From: AM-0621 sp964573505
GTDB taxonomy: Bacteria > Planctomycetota > Planctomycetia > Planctomycetales > Planctomycetaceae
Direction: 5' to 3'
NCBI GenBank assembly: GCA_964573505.1
Contig: CAZNMS010000138.1
Coordinates: forward strand, 1-18,851
Length of the DNA stretch: 18,851 nucleotides
A program made the position numbers and the translations under genes. Positions 1 to 7,396 of the stretch are shown in pieces (within the stretch, counting starts at the first letter, position 1; each line of letters begins with the position of its first letter). The notes under the pieces were generated by a model. That model saw only the letters and a program-made list of their open reading frames with translations. It did not search any database and was not told the origin of the DNA.

Positions 1-250
1 CGGGGACAACGCGGTTCGCGGACTGCGTTCCTAGCTCGCCAGTCGTTGCTTCCACCGACACGGGGTCGGTGGAGAGCGGGGACAACGCGGTTCGCGGACT
101 GCGTTCCTAGCTCGCCAGTCGTTGCTTCCACTGACGCGGGGTCAGTGGAGAGCGGGGATAACGAGGTTTGTGGACTGCGTTCTTAGCTCGCCAGTCGCTG
201 CTTCCACCGACACGGGGTCGGTGGAGAGCGGGAACAACGAGGCTCGTGCC
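1..250. repeat. 76-bp tandem repeat array, 3 full units plus a partial, with a conserved hairpin in each unit
   Basis: Units occupy 1-76, 77-152 and 153-228; a decaying fourth starts at 229 and is lost by about 250. Units 1 and 2 differ at only three bases, and unit 3 is more diverged. Each unit ends with a hairpin of 9-bp stem and 5-nt loop (51-73, 127-149, 203-225). The stem is TCCACCGAC/GTCGGTGGA in units 1 and 3 and TCCACTGAC/GTCAGTGGA in unit 2, a compensatory change. A second, weaker inverted pair (GACTG/CAGTC) lies earlier in the unit. The period is not a multiple of three, which argues against coding. The array may continue beyond the left edge. Function unknown. Confidence 0.93.
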
Positions 251-344
251 GGAAACGTTCTACATGGCCTCTTTGTCGTGACGAGATAGGCTCCTACGGC
301 GAGCGTATCGACAATTTTTGTTGATGTGCCGGGGCGCTGTCGTT

Positions 345-413
345 TGGACGCCTACGTCCGCGCGAGACCCGTATCGAGTTGCGACAAGCTGGAAGCACGG
401 ACGTGGGCGTCCA
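345..413. repeat. Palindromic double-hairpin element E1
   Basis: Arms at 345-360 and 398-413 are complementary to each other with one mismatch. Each arm is also a small hairpin: GGACG-CCTA-CGTCC on the left and GGACG-TGGG-CGTCC on the right. The 37-nt spacer holds nothing recognised. The element lies about 100 nt upstream of the WXG100 gene, so it may sit in its promoter or leader region. A separate weak hairpin is at 307-325 (8-bp stem, T-rich loop). No promoter could be called in 251-509. Confidence 0.6.
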
Positions 414-509
414 TGCTACGAGTTCGGGAAGTTATTCTCAGGCTATTCCTAAGTTGAAAATGGCTGACTTCACGGGGAGCGTAAAAGCAACTTTCTTCGG
501 AGATGTTTC

Positions 510-782
510 ATGGCTCAGGCAATCGTTGATCCGCAGCAACTCCGACAGTTCGCTCAGTCGTTGAAGCAGTTCAATCAGGATCTCGTCGAACGCATGACAG
601 GATTGGCGGGGCAACTGGGGACGCTCAGCAACACTTGGCGCGATCAAGAGAACAAGAAGTTCTGCGAGCAGTTCGAGCAGCACATGCGGCTCATCGCTCG
701 CTTCGTCGAAGCTAACAACGAGCACATCCCGTATCTGCTGCGGAAGGCCGAGCACATTGAGGAGTACTTGCAGCAGCGCTGA
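510..782 (+). CDS. WXG100-family (ESAT-6-like) small helical protein
   Basis: The product is 90 aa and almost entirely helical by composition. Helix 1 runs roughly from residue 8 to 38, a turn holds W43, and helix 2 runs from about 46 to 88. This matches the helical hairpin of WXG100 proteins, which are about 100 aa and are often substrates or partners of type VII (ESX/Ess-like) secretion. The turn reads W-R-D instead of the canonical W-x-G, a form I associate with planctomycete members. The start ATG at 510 follows a GGAG Shine-Dalgarno at about 499-502. There is no signal peptide. No EssC/EccC ATPase or other secretion gene is in the window, so secretion is inferred from the family only. 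The stop TGA overlaps an ATG at 782 in another frame. Confidence 0.85.
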   Translation: MAQAIVDPQQLRQFAQSLKQFNQDLVERMTGLAGQLGTLSNTWRDQENKKFCEQFEQHMRLIARFVEANNEHIPYLLRKAEHIEEYLQQR

Positions 783-839
783 TGCTCGACGCGTTTGATT
801 TGATTGAGACCACTCGACTTCATGATGCGGGCACGATTC

Positions 840-1724
840 ATGAGAACCGACAAGCACTATTTCAAGATCTTCGAAGTGCGCCCCGATTGGGCCTACTTAC
901 TCGCGGGTATGAAGCCGCCGAGGCGACTGCTGTTCCGCTCGGTAGCGATCAAGGAATTGGAAGGCATTGCGGATGGCGTCGTGATTCCCGGCGACCGATC
1001 TGAGCCGCTGACCGTCATTGAGATGCAGGAGCACTGGAACGCCGAGATCTATGCCACAACGGTGATCAAGATGGCCGCGCTTCAGAAGATGTACGGCATG
1101 CGTCCCGTGCGCGGCTTCCTCTTCTTCGGTGAGTCGCGATTGGATCCGCAGACCGAACCGTGGCGCCATGTGATCTCATCGTTCGTGCTGCGAGATGCCG
1201 TGAGTGCATTCTCGAAACAGAACCCCGATCATCCTTTAGCGGCGGTGTTTGATCCCCTCTTGGCACGCACCGATGAGGAACTTCAGAATCGCGCCGCGAG
1301 CGATATTCGCTGCATCAAACAGTGCGATCAGATCAGCGATAAGACCCGTGACATCTTGTTAGACGTTTTCACCAGTTGGATGCGACAACGTTTCAAACAC
1401 CTGCCTCGCCGAGAGATCGAAGCCATGATGCTGATTGACTTGCCGCCGCTTGAAGAAACCATTGAAGGTAAAGAACTGGTTCAGGTCGCAGAGGCGCGGG
1501 GCGAAGCGCGCGGGTTTTGCGAGGCGATTCTCGCCTTGAGCACAGCGCGCTTTCAGCGAGTTCCCGACGCGGTTCGCAAGCAGATCATGCTGTTGCCGAA
1601 GTCGACCGCTCAATTGCTGCTGAGCGATCTCGACAAGATCACTTCGCTGCCTGCGTTGAAGGAATGGCTCGTGAAGCATGCCGATCGAAAGCCGTCCAAT
1701 GGGACCGCTCGTCGAAAGAACTAG
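840..1724 (+). CDS. DUF2887 / Rpn-type PD-(D/E)xK nuclease-like protein
   Basis: With the start at ATG 840 the product is 294 aa. The N-terminus (MRTDKHYFKIFE, then LLAG, then FRSV) matches the opening of DUF2887 proteins, relatives of Rpn recombination-promoting nucleases and putative transposases. The likely PD-(D/E)xK core is visible as G-I-A-D45-G followed by V-I-E61-M-Q63, where Q takes the usual Lys position, as is common in this group. A C-terminal EARGEARG-like stretch (about residues 229-236) is also typical. The frame stays open upstream to TTG 804 and includes ATGs at 822 and 825, but family alignment favours 840. It begins 58 nt after the WXG100 stop. Its own TAG stop is the first three bases of palindromic element A. 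Cellular role unknown; domesticated or mobile nuclease is the best guess. Confidence 0.78.
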   Translation: MRTDKHYFKIFEVRPDWAYLLAGMKPPRRLLFRSVAIKELEGIADGVVIPGDRSEPLTVIEMQEHWNAEIYATTVIKMAALQKMYGMRPVRGFLFFGESRLDPQTEPWRHVISSFVLRDAVSAFSKQNPDHPLAAVFDPLLARTDEELQNRAASDIRCIKQCDQISDKTRDILLDVFTSWMRQRFKHLPRREIEAMMLIDLPPLEETIEGKELVQVAEARGEARGFCEAILALSTARFQRVPDAVRKQIMLLPKSTAQLLLSDLDKITSLPALKEWLVKHADRKPSNGTARRKN

Positions 1725-1830
1725 TTCTACAGAGCACGATGTAGCTGAAATCGTGAGATTTCAGGCATTTCAAGCGTCCGAAATCTGACGATTTCGGCTA
1801 CGGAAACACGAAACGTGCGCTGCCGAACTA
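1722..1830. repeat. Palindromic element A, copy 1 (REPIN-like, with outer arms)
   Basis: The core at 1741-1801 reads GTAG, hairpin CTGAAATC-GTGA-GATTTCAG, a 13-nt spacer, hairpin CCGAAATC-TGAC-GATTTCGG, then CTAC. The two hairpins are also nearly complementary to each other. Outer inverted arms extend it: TAGTTC at 1722 pairs with GAACTA ending at 1830, and around GCACG near 1734-1738 pairs with CGTGC at 1814-1818. Copy 2 (9604-9711) matches over the whole length, and a core-only copy lies at 18516-18582. This copy supplies the TAG stop of the DUF2887 gene. Confidence 0.9.
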
Positions 1831-1858
1831 ATGTTGTCTGCAAGCTCGCGGCAACGAC

Positions 1859-3658
1859 TCACTGCTTCAGGAAGTCCGGCAAGTAGCTGTCGTCGTCGGC
1901 CTTCATCGGCTCGACTTGCTGAGCCGAGCGTTCTGCTTTCTCTGCCTCTCGCAGTGCGACATAGGAGCCGCTCATCAAGCGGTCTTCACGTTCGTTGCCT
2001 GCTCGGATCACGATTGCGGATGTACTTAAAATTCCCTTCACGGCGACGTTGATGCCGTAGCACCGCGTCTGACAGAGACCGCAACCGACGCACTTGTCAG
2101 CGAGCACTACCGGCGCGAGGAATCCCGAGTCCTCAATCGGCTGACCGTCGGCATCAACCTCAGTGCGAACCCGAGTGAACTCGATCGCGTGATAGCCGGC
2201 GTGATGACACTCATCGACGCACAACTGACAGGCTTCGCGACCGGCATGCGGCAAGCATGTCTGAAGATCTAACTCAGCAAGCCCGATGCGGCAGACTCGT
2301 TTCTCATCAAGGGGCAACGCGCGAATGGCTCCGGTCGGACAAACTTGCCCGCACGCATTGCAACTCGCTTCGCAACCGGCCCAATCGGCGACGACGTGCG
2401 GAGTCCATAAACCGTCAAAGCCCTGCTGAAAGTCGAGCGGATGCAGGACGTCGTTCGGGCATGCTTTGAAGCACTCGCCGCAGCGAATGCACATTTGCAA
2501 GAAGCTCTGCTCGGGCACGCTTCCGGGCGGTCGTACTGGGCGCCATGACGTCGGGTCATCGAGGTTTGCTCCGGAGACTCTCGCCACTCCGCATAAGCCG
2601 AGTCCGCCGATCACTCCCGAAGCGATGCCGACGCCCGTTGCGAGAAAGCCGCGCCGACCGATTGCCGTTTCGTTCGTCGGCGGCTCGTTCGGCAGCTTGA
2701 GATCTACGAGCTCCCAACGATCTGTAAATTTAATTGCATGAGTGGGGCAGACTCCGCCGCATGTTTGACAGAGGGTGCAGTCCGTCGTGCGCGTGAGGAA
2801 GTCGGGCTTGATGGCGTCGAACGGGCAGATCTCGACGCACTTGTTGCAGTGGATGCAGGAGCTTTCGACTTTGCGTTCGGTGACTCGAAACAAGTTGCCG
2901 AGCGAAAACACCGCACCGCTCGGACACACATAGCGACACCAAAAACGCGGCTTGAGAAAACCGAGACCGAGCACGAGCGCGAACAAACTCAACGAGATGA
3001 TGTGCCCGACATTCAGCTGCGGGACGAGATGCCATCCGCGCAGCGTTCCGGTCTGCAAAGGCGAGATCGCGAACAACATCCCGCGCGTGATGACGGGGAT
3101 CGCGGCAACGAATCCCGAGACGAGCACTCCGCAGCAAGCGGCAATCAATGTCGCGAGCAAGATGTAGTACTTGAGATGCACCCACCATCCGTCGGCGCCG
3201 ACTTGAAAACGCGTGATGCGTTTGCCGATCGCCCAATCGAAGAGATCAATCAGCGTTCCAAGCGGGCAGAGGTAACCGCAGAACCCGCGCGGGATCAGTA
3301 CGCAGACAAGCAAGATCACAGCGGCACTCGTCAGCGACCAAACAGCCGAGCGCGAGGCGAGACCGGTCGAAAAGCTGACGAGCGGATCAATGATCAAGAA
3401 CGACTCGGCAGCCAGTTTCTCTTTGCGAGCGAGTTCGTCGGCATAGTGAGCCGGCCAGTCCGTCGAGTTCTCAAGCGGCCGCGCGGTGTAAGGCCAGCAG
3501 ACATAAAAGAAGAGCAGCAGAAACGTCACGAAGCAGACTGCTTGCACGCAGCGGCGGACCGGTGCTGAAAGCCAACTGGGGCCAATACGACTGAGGATCC
3601 GCCGCACCGCGTCGAACTTGCTCTTCTTGAGGAACGGCAGAAAGTGATTGAGTCGCAT
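1859..3658 (-). CDS. Membrane polyferredoxin, NapH-NapG-like fusion (4Fe-4S)
   Basis: The product is 599 aa from ATG 3658 (a GTG precedes it at 3661; no strong Shine-Dalgarno separates them). Numbering here includes the GTG. The N-terminal third is NapH/NosR/CcoG-like: TM segments near 40-60, 106-126, 163-190 and 218-238, with CxxxCP motifs at C128/C132 and C242/C246. Two ferredoxin motifs follow (C269-C279 and C295-C305). At 336-362 an RRGFLATG stretch followed by a hydrophobic run looks like a Tat signal, but internal. The C-terminal half is NapG-like: C391-C401, C430-C441, a cysteine group at C469/C478/C481/C485, and C524-C534. The family passes electrons from quinol to periplasmic acceptors. 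The gene stands alone and no reductase is adjacent, so the partner is unknown. Confidence 0.85.
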   Translation of the reverse strand: MRLNHFLPFLKKSKFDAVRRILSRIGPSWLSAPVRRCVQAVCFVTFLLLFFYVCWPYTARPLENSTDWPAHYADELARKEKLAAESFLIIDPLVSFSTGLASRSAVWSLTSAAVILLVCVLIPRGFCGYLCPLGTLIDLFDWAIGKRITRFQVGADGWWVHLKYYILLATLIAACCGVLVSGFVAAIPVITRGMLFAISPLQTGTLRGWHLVPQLNVGHIISLSLFALVLGLGFLKPRFWCRYVCPSGAVFSLGNLFRVTERKVESSCIHCNKCVEICPFDAIKPDFLTRTTDCTLCQTCGGVCPTHAIKFTDRWELVDLKLPNEPPTNETAIGRRGFLATGVGIASGVIGGLGLCGVARVSGANLDDPTSWRPVRPPGSVPEQSFLQMCIRCGECFKACPNDVLHPLDFQQGFDGLWTPHVVADWAGCEASCNACGQVCPTGAIRALPLDEKRVCRIGLAELDLQTCLPHAGREACQLCVDECHHAGYHAIEFTRVRTEVDADGQPIEDSGFLAPVVLADKCVGCGLCQTRCYGINVAVKGILSTSAIVIRAGNEREDRLMSGSYVALREAEKAERSAQQVEPMKADDDSYLPDFLKQ

Positions 3659-3661
3659 CAC

Positions 3662-3858
3662 AGCATTTCTTTGCTCAGAGACCTACGGTCGTAGCTCAAT
3701 GGCAACCGTCAGTCGGCGAGTGATGAAAGAGAAGCTCCGCGAGCGAGACTAACTCGAAGCGTCTCATCGTGCTTGCTCCACAAGATGCAGCGTCAGCGTG
3801 CTCAGCAATCAACGGCTTTATTGCCCGTAGGCAACGAACTAGAGTCGGATGCGACATC
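3662..3858. other. Divergent intergenic region before the riboswitch
   Basis: This stretch separates the minus-strand polyferredoxin from the plus-strand riboswitch and permease, so both promoters probably lie here. I could not identify convincing -35/-10 boxes. A short inverted repeat (ACGGT/ACCGT, about 3684-3708) is near the polyferredoxin start. No gene is supported. Confidence 0.4.
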
Positions 3859-3984
3859 GACCGCCTAATCCGCTCATCATCGGCCGCGTGCTGCGAGTGG
3901 AACGGGGGAACCAGTCAGTGGGGCGAATCCAATTTCGGTAGGAGTGCCTTAGCTCCGAGCCCGTCAGCTAACTTCGTCGGCGTC
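3859..3984 (+). promoter_or_regulatory. c-di-AMP riboswitch (ydaO-yuaA class)
   Basis: The conserved blocks of this class appear in order. P1 5' side with TAATCCG at 3861-3871. P2 stem CCGCTC (3870-3875) with GAGTGG (3895-3900). CGGGGGAACCA at 3903-3913. GGGGCGAATCC at 3920-3930. GGTAGGAG...CTCC at 3937-3956. The hallmark CCGTCAGCTAAC at 3961-3972. Closing GGCGTC at 3979-3984, which pairs with GA(C)CGCC near 3859-3865. This agrees with the Bacillus subtilis ydaO and Thermoanaerobacter aptamers as I remember them. The downstream gene is a KimA-like permease, and B. subtilis ydaO is kimA, which supports the call. In that system c-di-AMP binding turns potassium importer expression off. Confidence 0.88.
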
Positions 3985-4265
3985 TAAGGTCGATCGATGT
4001 CTTTCTCTCCTGCTTGTAGTCGCGAGTCTTCGCTGCCGTAGTCGGCGGCACGTTTGTCGGATCGTCGGTTTGAGTTGCCTGCATGGGCCGATTCGAATCA
4101 ATCGTCGCGAGAGCCAACTTCGCGAATGATGTCACGACGATTACACCTCTTGCTCGCAGACGAGCGTTCCCGGTTGAGGCATTCTCAACGAGTACGTGCG
4201 CCTGCGATCGACGATAAAGCGTGTCGGTTGACCGGCCGAGAGTTCGTGCCTCAAGCGTCAAAGAT
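3985..4265 (+). promoter_or_regulatory. Leader between riboswitch aptamer and permease; possible expression platform
   Basis: About 280 nt separate the aptamer from the permease start, and no gene is supported here. The clearest structure is a hairpin at 4100-4142: AATCG pairs with CGATT, and TCGCGA (4105-4110) pairs with TCGCGA (4120-4125). It lacks a following T-run, so it is not an obvious intrinsic terminator. Control could be through Rho, through translation, or through a fold I did not resolve. Confidence 0.35.
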
Positions 4266-6386
4266 ATGACCACTCAAAACTCTGATTCGAACGCGTTTGA
4301 TCCGTCCGCCGCTCAACCGACTTCAACTCCGGCGGATGTCCCGTTGCCTCATGTGACTGAAGTCGAACTGCCGCCCGAGACCGACGATGAAGCTCGTTGG
4401 CTGAACCGCGCGAAGACGTTGCTCATCGGCAAGCCGCGCGACTTGCTCGATCATTCGGTCTACGAGCACCTCTCGCTGATTGCGTTTCTTGCATGGGTCG
4501 GACTCGGCGCCGACGGGCTTTCGTCGTCGTGCTACGGACCGTCGGAAGCATTTCATGCGCTGCACGGGCACGAGTTCTTAGCGGTGTTTCTCGCGCTGGC
4601 GACAGTTGGCACCGTCTTTCTGATCTCCTCTTGCTACAGCCATATCATTGAGGAGTTCCCCAGTGGCGGCGGCGGATATCTCGTCGCTTCGAAGTTGCTC
4701 GGAAAACGCTCGGGGTTGCTTTCCGGTTGCGCGTTGATGGTCGATTACGTCCTGACGATCACAGTCTCGATCGCAGCCGCCGGCGAAGCGTTGTTCGGCT
4801 TCTTCGGTGCCGACTGGAAGCTGATGGGCTTTGAGCCGCCTCAAGTGAAGCTGATGGCGGAAGCCGGCTTCATCGTGCTGCTCGTCATCTTGAATTTGCG
4901 CGGCGTCAAAGAGTCCGTGATGGCGCTGCTGCCGGTGTTTCTGCTGTTCCTCATTACGCACGCGATCATGATCGCGGGCTCGTTGCTAATGGATGTCGGG
5001 GCGACGGGCGGCGTCGTGACAAAGGTTGCGAACGAAGTGCAGTCAACGATCGCTGATCCGGCGATTGGACTATGGGGCATGCTCGCGCTGCTCTTGCATG
5101 CGTACTCATTGGGAGCCGGTACCTACACCGGAATCGAAGCAGTCTCGAACAGCATGTCGGTCATGCGCGAACCGCGCGTTGCGACCGGCAAGCGAACGAT
5201 GACGCTGATGGCGATCTCATTGTCGCTGACGGCGGGCGGACTGATGCTCGCCTACTTGCTGCTCGGTATTCAGGGTACGACCGAGAAGACGATGAATCAC
5301 ATTCTCACTGAGACCTTCATGACGAAGCTCGGTTGGAGCGAGCACTGGTTCGGGAAGTCCTTCGTGCTCGCAACGATGATCTCGGAAGGAGCATTGTTGA
5401 TTGTCGCGGCACAAGCGGGCTTCATCGGCGGGCCGCGCGCGTTAGCGAATATGGCGCGCGACTCATGGGTGCCTCACTGGTTCGCGAACATGTCCGAGCG
5501 ATTGGCGACTCACAACGGAATCGTGTTGCTCGGAGTCGCGGCACTCGCGGCGTTGTGGGCGACGGGCGGCGATGTCTCGCAGCTTGTCATCATGTACTCG
5601 ATCAACGTCTTTATTACGTTCGCGCTGTCGATGATCGGGATGTGCGCTTTTTGGTGGCAGAAGCGGGCGACGGACCCCATTTGGAAGAAGCGTTTCGGGC
5701 TCTTCGCTTTCGGCTCGTTGATTTGCACGATGATTCTGGTCGTGACCGTATGGGTGAAGTTCGTTGAAGGCGGATGGATGACGCTGCTCGTCACTGGTGC
5801 GTGCTATGCGCTGTGCGAGTTGATTCATCGCTACTACGGCAAGGTGTCAAAGCGGCTGAGGTTTCTCGATTCGGTGCTGACGGATCTGCCGATGTCGGGT
5901 AAGCCAAATTACAGAGAGCCCGATCCCGACTTACCGACGGCGGCAGTGATGGTCGGCGGATTCGGGGGACTCGGCATTCACACCATCTATCACGCGCTGA
6001 GTACATGGCAGGGGTACTACAAGAATTTGGTGTTCGTGTCGGTCGGAGTGATTGACTCGGGCAACTTCAAAGGCGCGAGTACGCTCGATGAGTTGCAGCA
6101 GCACACTGAGAACTCGCTGAATCAGTACGTTGAACTCGCGCAGAAGCTCGGCATGTCGTCGACGGCTTTCATGTCGATTGGCACAGACGCGGTTGATGAG
6201 CTCGAACACCTTTGCCGCGAAGTGAAGCAGCAGTTTCCGAACGTTGTGTTCTTCGCGGGGCAACTGGTCTTTCAACGAGAGCAGTGGTATCAACGGCTCT
6301 TGCACAACCGAACGGCATATTCGATCGAGCGACGTCTGCATTGGGCGGGATTGCCGATCATGATCTTGCCGAATCGCGTGAAGTGA
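4266..6386 (+). CDS. KimA-like APC-superfamily permease, probable potassium importer
   Basis: The product is 706 aa from ATG 4266; a GTG at 4221 is in frame but adds a basic extension with no better Shine-Dalgarno. After a cytosolic N-terminus (1-65) come about 12 hydrophobic segments up to residue 522, then a soluble C-terminal domain (about 523-706). APC-type unwound-helix signatures are visible: G-L-G-A-D83-G-L-S-S-S-C-Y90-G-P-S-E in TM1, E-E-F-P-S-G-G-G-G-Y near 129-138, and G-T-Y-T-G-I-E291-A-V-S-N. B. subtilis KimA (about 600 aa), a high-affinity potassium/proton symporter, has the same plan with an Asp and Tyr in TM1. The c-di-AMP riboswitch upstream supports potassium rather than amino acids as substrate. 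It appears monocistronic, with palindromic element B 13 nt after the stop. Confidence 0.82.
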   Translation: MTTQNSDSNAFDPSAAQPTSTPADVPLPHVTEVELPPETDDEARWLNRAKTLLIGKPRDLLDHSVYEHLSLIAFLAWVGLGADGLSSSCYGPSEAFHALHGHEFLAVFLALATVGTVFLISSCYSHIIEEFPSGGGGYLVASKLLGKRSGLLSGCALMVDYVLTITVSIAAAGEALFGFFGADWKLMGFEPPQVKLMAEAGFIVLLVILNLRGVKESVMALLPVFLLFLITHAIMIAGSLLMDVGATGGVVTKVANEVQSTIADPAIGLWGMLALLLHAYSLGAGTYTGIEAVSNSMSVMREPRVATGKRTMTLMAISLSLTAGGLMLAYLLLGIQGTTEKTMNHILTETFMTKLGWSEHWFGKSFVLATMISEGALLIVAAQAGFIGGPRALANMARDSWVPHWFANMSERLATHNGIVLLGVAALAALWATGGDVSQLVIMYSINVFITFALSMIGMCAFWWQKRATDPIWKKRFGLFAFGSLICTMILVVTVWVKFVEGGWMTLLVTGACYALCELIHRYYGKVSKRLRFLDSVLTDLPMSGKPNYREPDPDLPTAAVMVGGFGGLGIHTIYHALSTWQGYYKNLVFVSVGVIDSGNFKGASTLDELQQHTENSLNQYVELAQKLGMSSTAFMSIGTDAVDELEHLCREVKQQFPNVVFFAGQLVFQREQWYQRLLHNRTAYSIERRLHWAGLPIMILPNRVK

Positions 6387-6398
6387 CGGATGCGGGTG

Positions 6399-6521
6399 AG
6401 GTGAGCGGCAGTTGGAAACCTACCGGCGCATTTTTGTACGACGGACTTGTAGTCCGTCGGGCTTCGTCTTCGACGGACTACAAGTCCGTCGTACCGGTAA
6501 AAACTCGTCTGCCACTCGCCT
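6399..6521. repeat. Palindromic double-hairpin element B
   Basis: A 24-bp perfect inverted repeat has arms at 6436-6459 and 6471-6494. Each arm is itself a hairpin built on GACGGACT and AGTCCGTC with a 3-nt loop (TGT on the left, ACA on the right). The spacer is 11 nt. Weaker outer arms, AGGTGAGCGGCAG at 6399-6411 and CTGCCACTCGCCT at 6509-6521, extend it to 123 bp. It lies between the permease stop and the next operon. It could act as a terminator-like structure, but there is no T-run. Confidence 0.85.
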
Positions 6522-6565
6522 AAGGCGTTCGTGATGTGCCGTGAAGCGCAAGGAACTCGCAGCGA

Positions 6566-7396
6566 ATGCAACTTGATGCCGCCATCATGTCGATTCAGAA
6601 ACGCACCGTCGGCGGGTGCATCGATATGGGCATCATCTTTCTGCGCGAGCATCTCAAAGATGTAATGACGATGACAGCATGCTTTGCCGTGCCGTTCTGC
6701 TCGCTCACATGGTGGCTCGTCTCGCGCTGCGAATGGTCTGTTGTCGGCATTCTGTTTCTGTTCGCGTTCACGTCTCCGTTTCTGGGGGCGGCACTTGTGG
6801 CGGAAGCCGGGCAGCGAGTCTTCGGCGATCAGTTCTCGGTCAGACGCGGGCTGAATACGGTCAGAAAGACGTTCTTCCCGCTCGGCGTTCTGCTGCTGGC
6901 AGCGCGCGGTCTAACGTTCATCGCGCTCGGCTTTTGTCTGGCGCCGGCTTATCTCGTCGCAACGCGCTACGGGTTCTTGTCCGAGATCTTTCTGCTCGAA
7001 CGTCAAAAGCTCGGCAAATACGAGTCGCGCTTGAGCGATCTTGAAGGCTCGTTGTTCGGAGTGTTGCTCGGACGATTGGTGACGACGCTGTGCTTCTACA
7101 GCATGAGCGTGCTGTCGTTGCTGCTGATGGTCGATCTGACGTGCGGCTATCTCTTCGGCATGCCGGTGCTGATCGGTCGCGCGACGAGTATGGAGTACTT
7201 CCTCGAAGAGATTACGCACCTGCTGACTCAAGATGAGTTAGTGCTGACCGCGCTGACGGCCGTGATGTGGCTCGTCTATCCGGTCGCGCGACTTGCATGG
7301 TTCTTTTGCTATCTCGATGTCCGCATTCGCAAAGAAGGATGGGACGTCGAACTCGACTTCCGCATTGAGGCGAGCCGAGTGGGGGTGATGGCATGA
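6566..7396 (+). CDS. Integral membrane protein of the MoxR gene cluster
   Basis: The product is 276 aa with about five hydrophobic segments (near 35-53, 57-80, 102-128, 163-190 and 226-250) and no soluble domain beyond the C-terminal tail. The tail C-Y-L-D-V-R-I-R-K-E-G-W-D is a signature I associate with planctomycete membrane proteins next to DUF4129 genes. The start ATG 6566 follows AAGGA at 6550-6554; an alternative ATG at 6587 has no Shine-Dalgarno. The stop overlaps the next gene by 4 nt (ATGA), which implies translational coupling. Function is not established. By context it is a membrane partner of the MoxR/DUF58 system. Confidence 0.8.
   Translation: MQLDAAIMSIQKRTVGGCIDMGIIFLREHLKDVMTMTACFAVPFCSLTWWLVSRCEWSVVGILFLFAFTSPFLGAALVAEAGQRVFGDQFSVRRGLNTVRKTFFPLGVLLLAARGLTFIALGFCLAPAYLVATRYGFLSEIFLLERQKLGKYESRLSDLEGSLFGVLLGRLVTTLCFYSMSVLSLLLMVDLTCGYLFGMPVLIGRATSMEYFLEEITHLLTQDELVLTALTAVMWLVYPVARLAWFFCYLDVRIRKEGWDVELDFRIEASRVGVMA

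Noticed and set aside
1..250. CRISPR array
   Set aside because: The whole 76-bp unit is conserved, with no variable spacers, and it holds an internal hairpin. No cas gene is present.
438..857. 139-aa minus-strand ORF
   Set aside because: It overlaps the WXG100 gene fully, has no recognisable family and is low in plausibility.
2738..3568. 276-aa plus-strand ORF
   Set aside because: Antisense shadow of the polyferredoxin, which has clear cysteine motifs on the minus strand.
3684..3760. tRNA-like stretch (GTCGTAGCTCAATGGCA)
   Set aside because: It resembles a D-arm, but there is no matching second D-stem half, anticodon arm or acceptor stem.
3859..3984. Cobalamin riboswitch
   Set aside because: The GGGGGAACC block looks similar, but the B12-box order is absent and the CAGCTAAC block plus P1 fit the ydaO-yuaA class.
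4221..4265. GTG 4221 as permease start
   Set aside because: It adds a short basic extension without a better Shine-Dalgarno; ATG 4266 is preferred.
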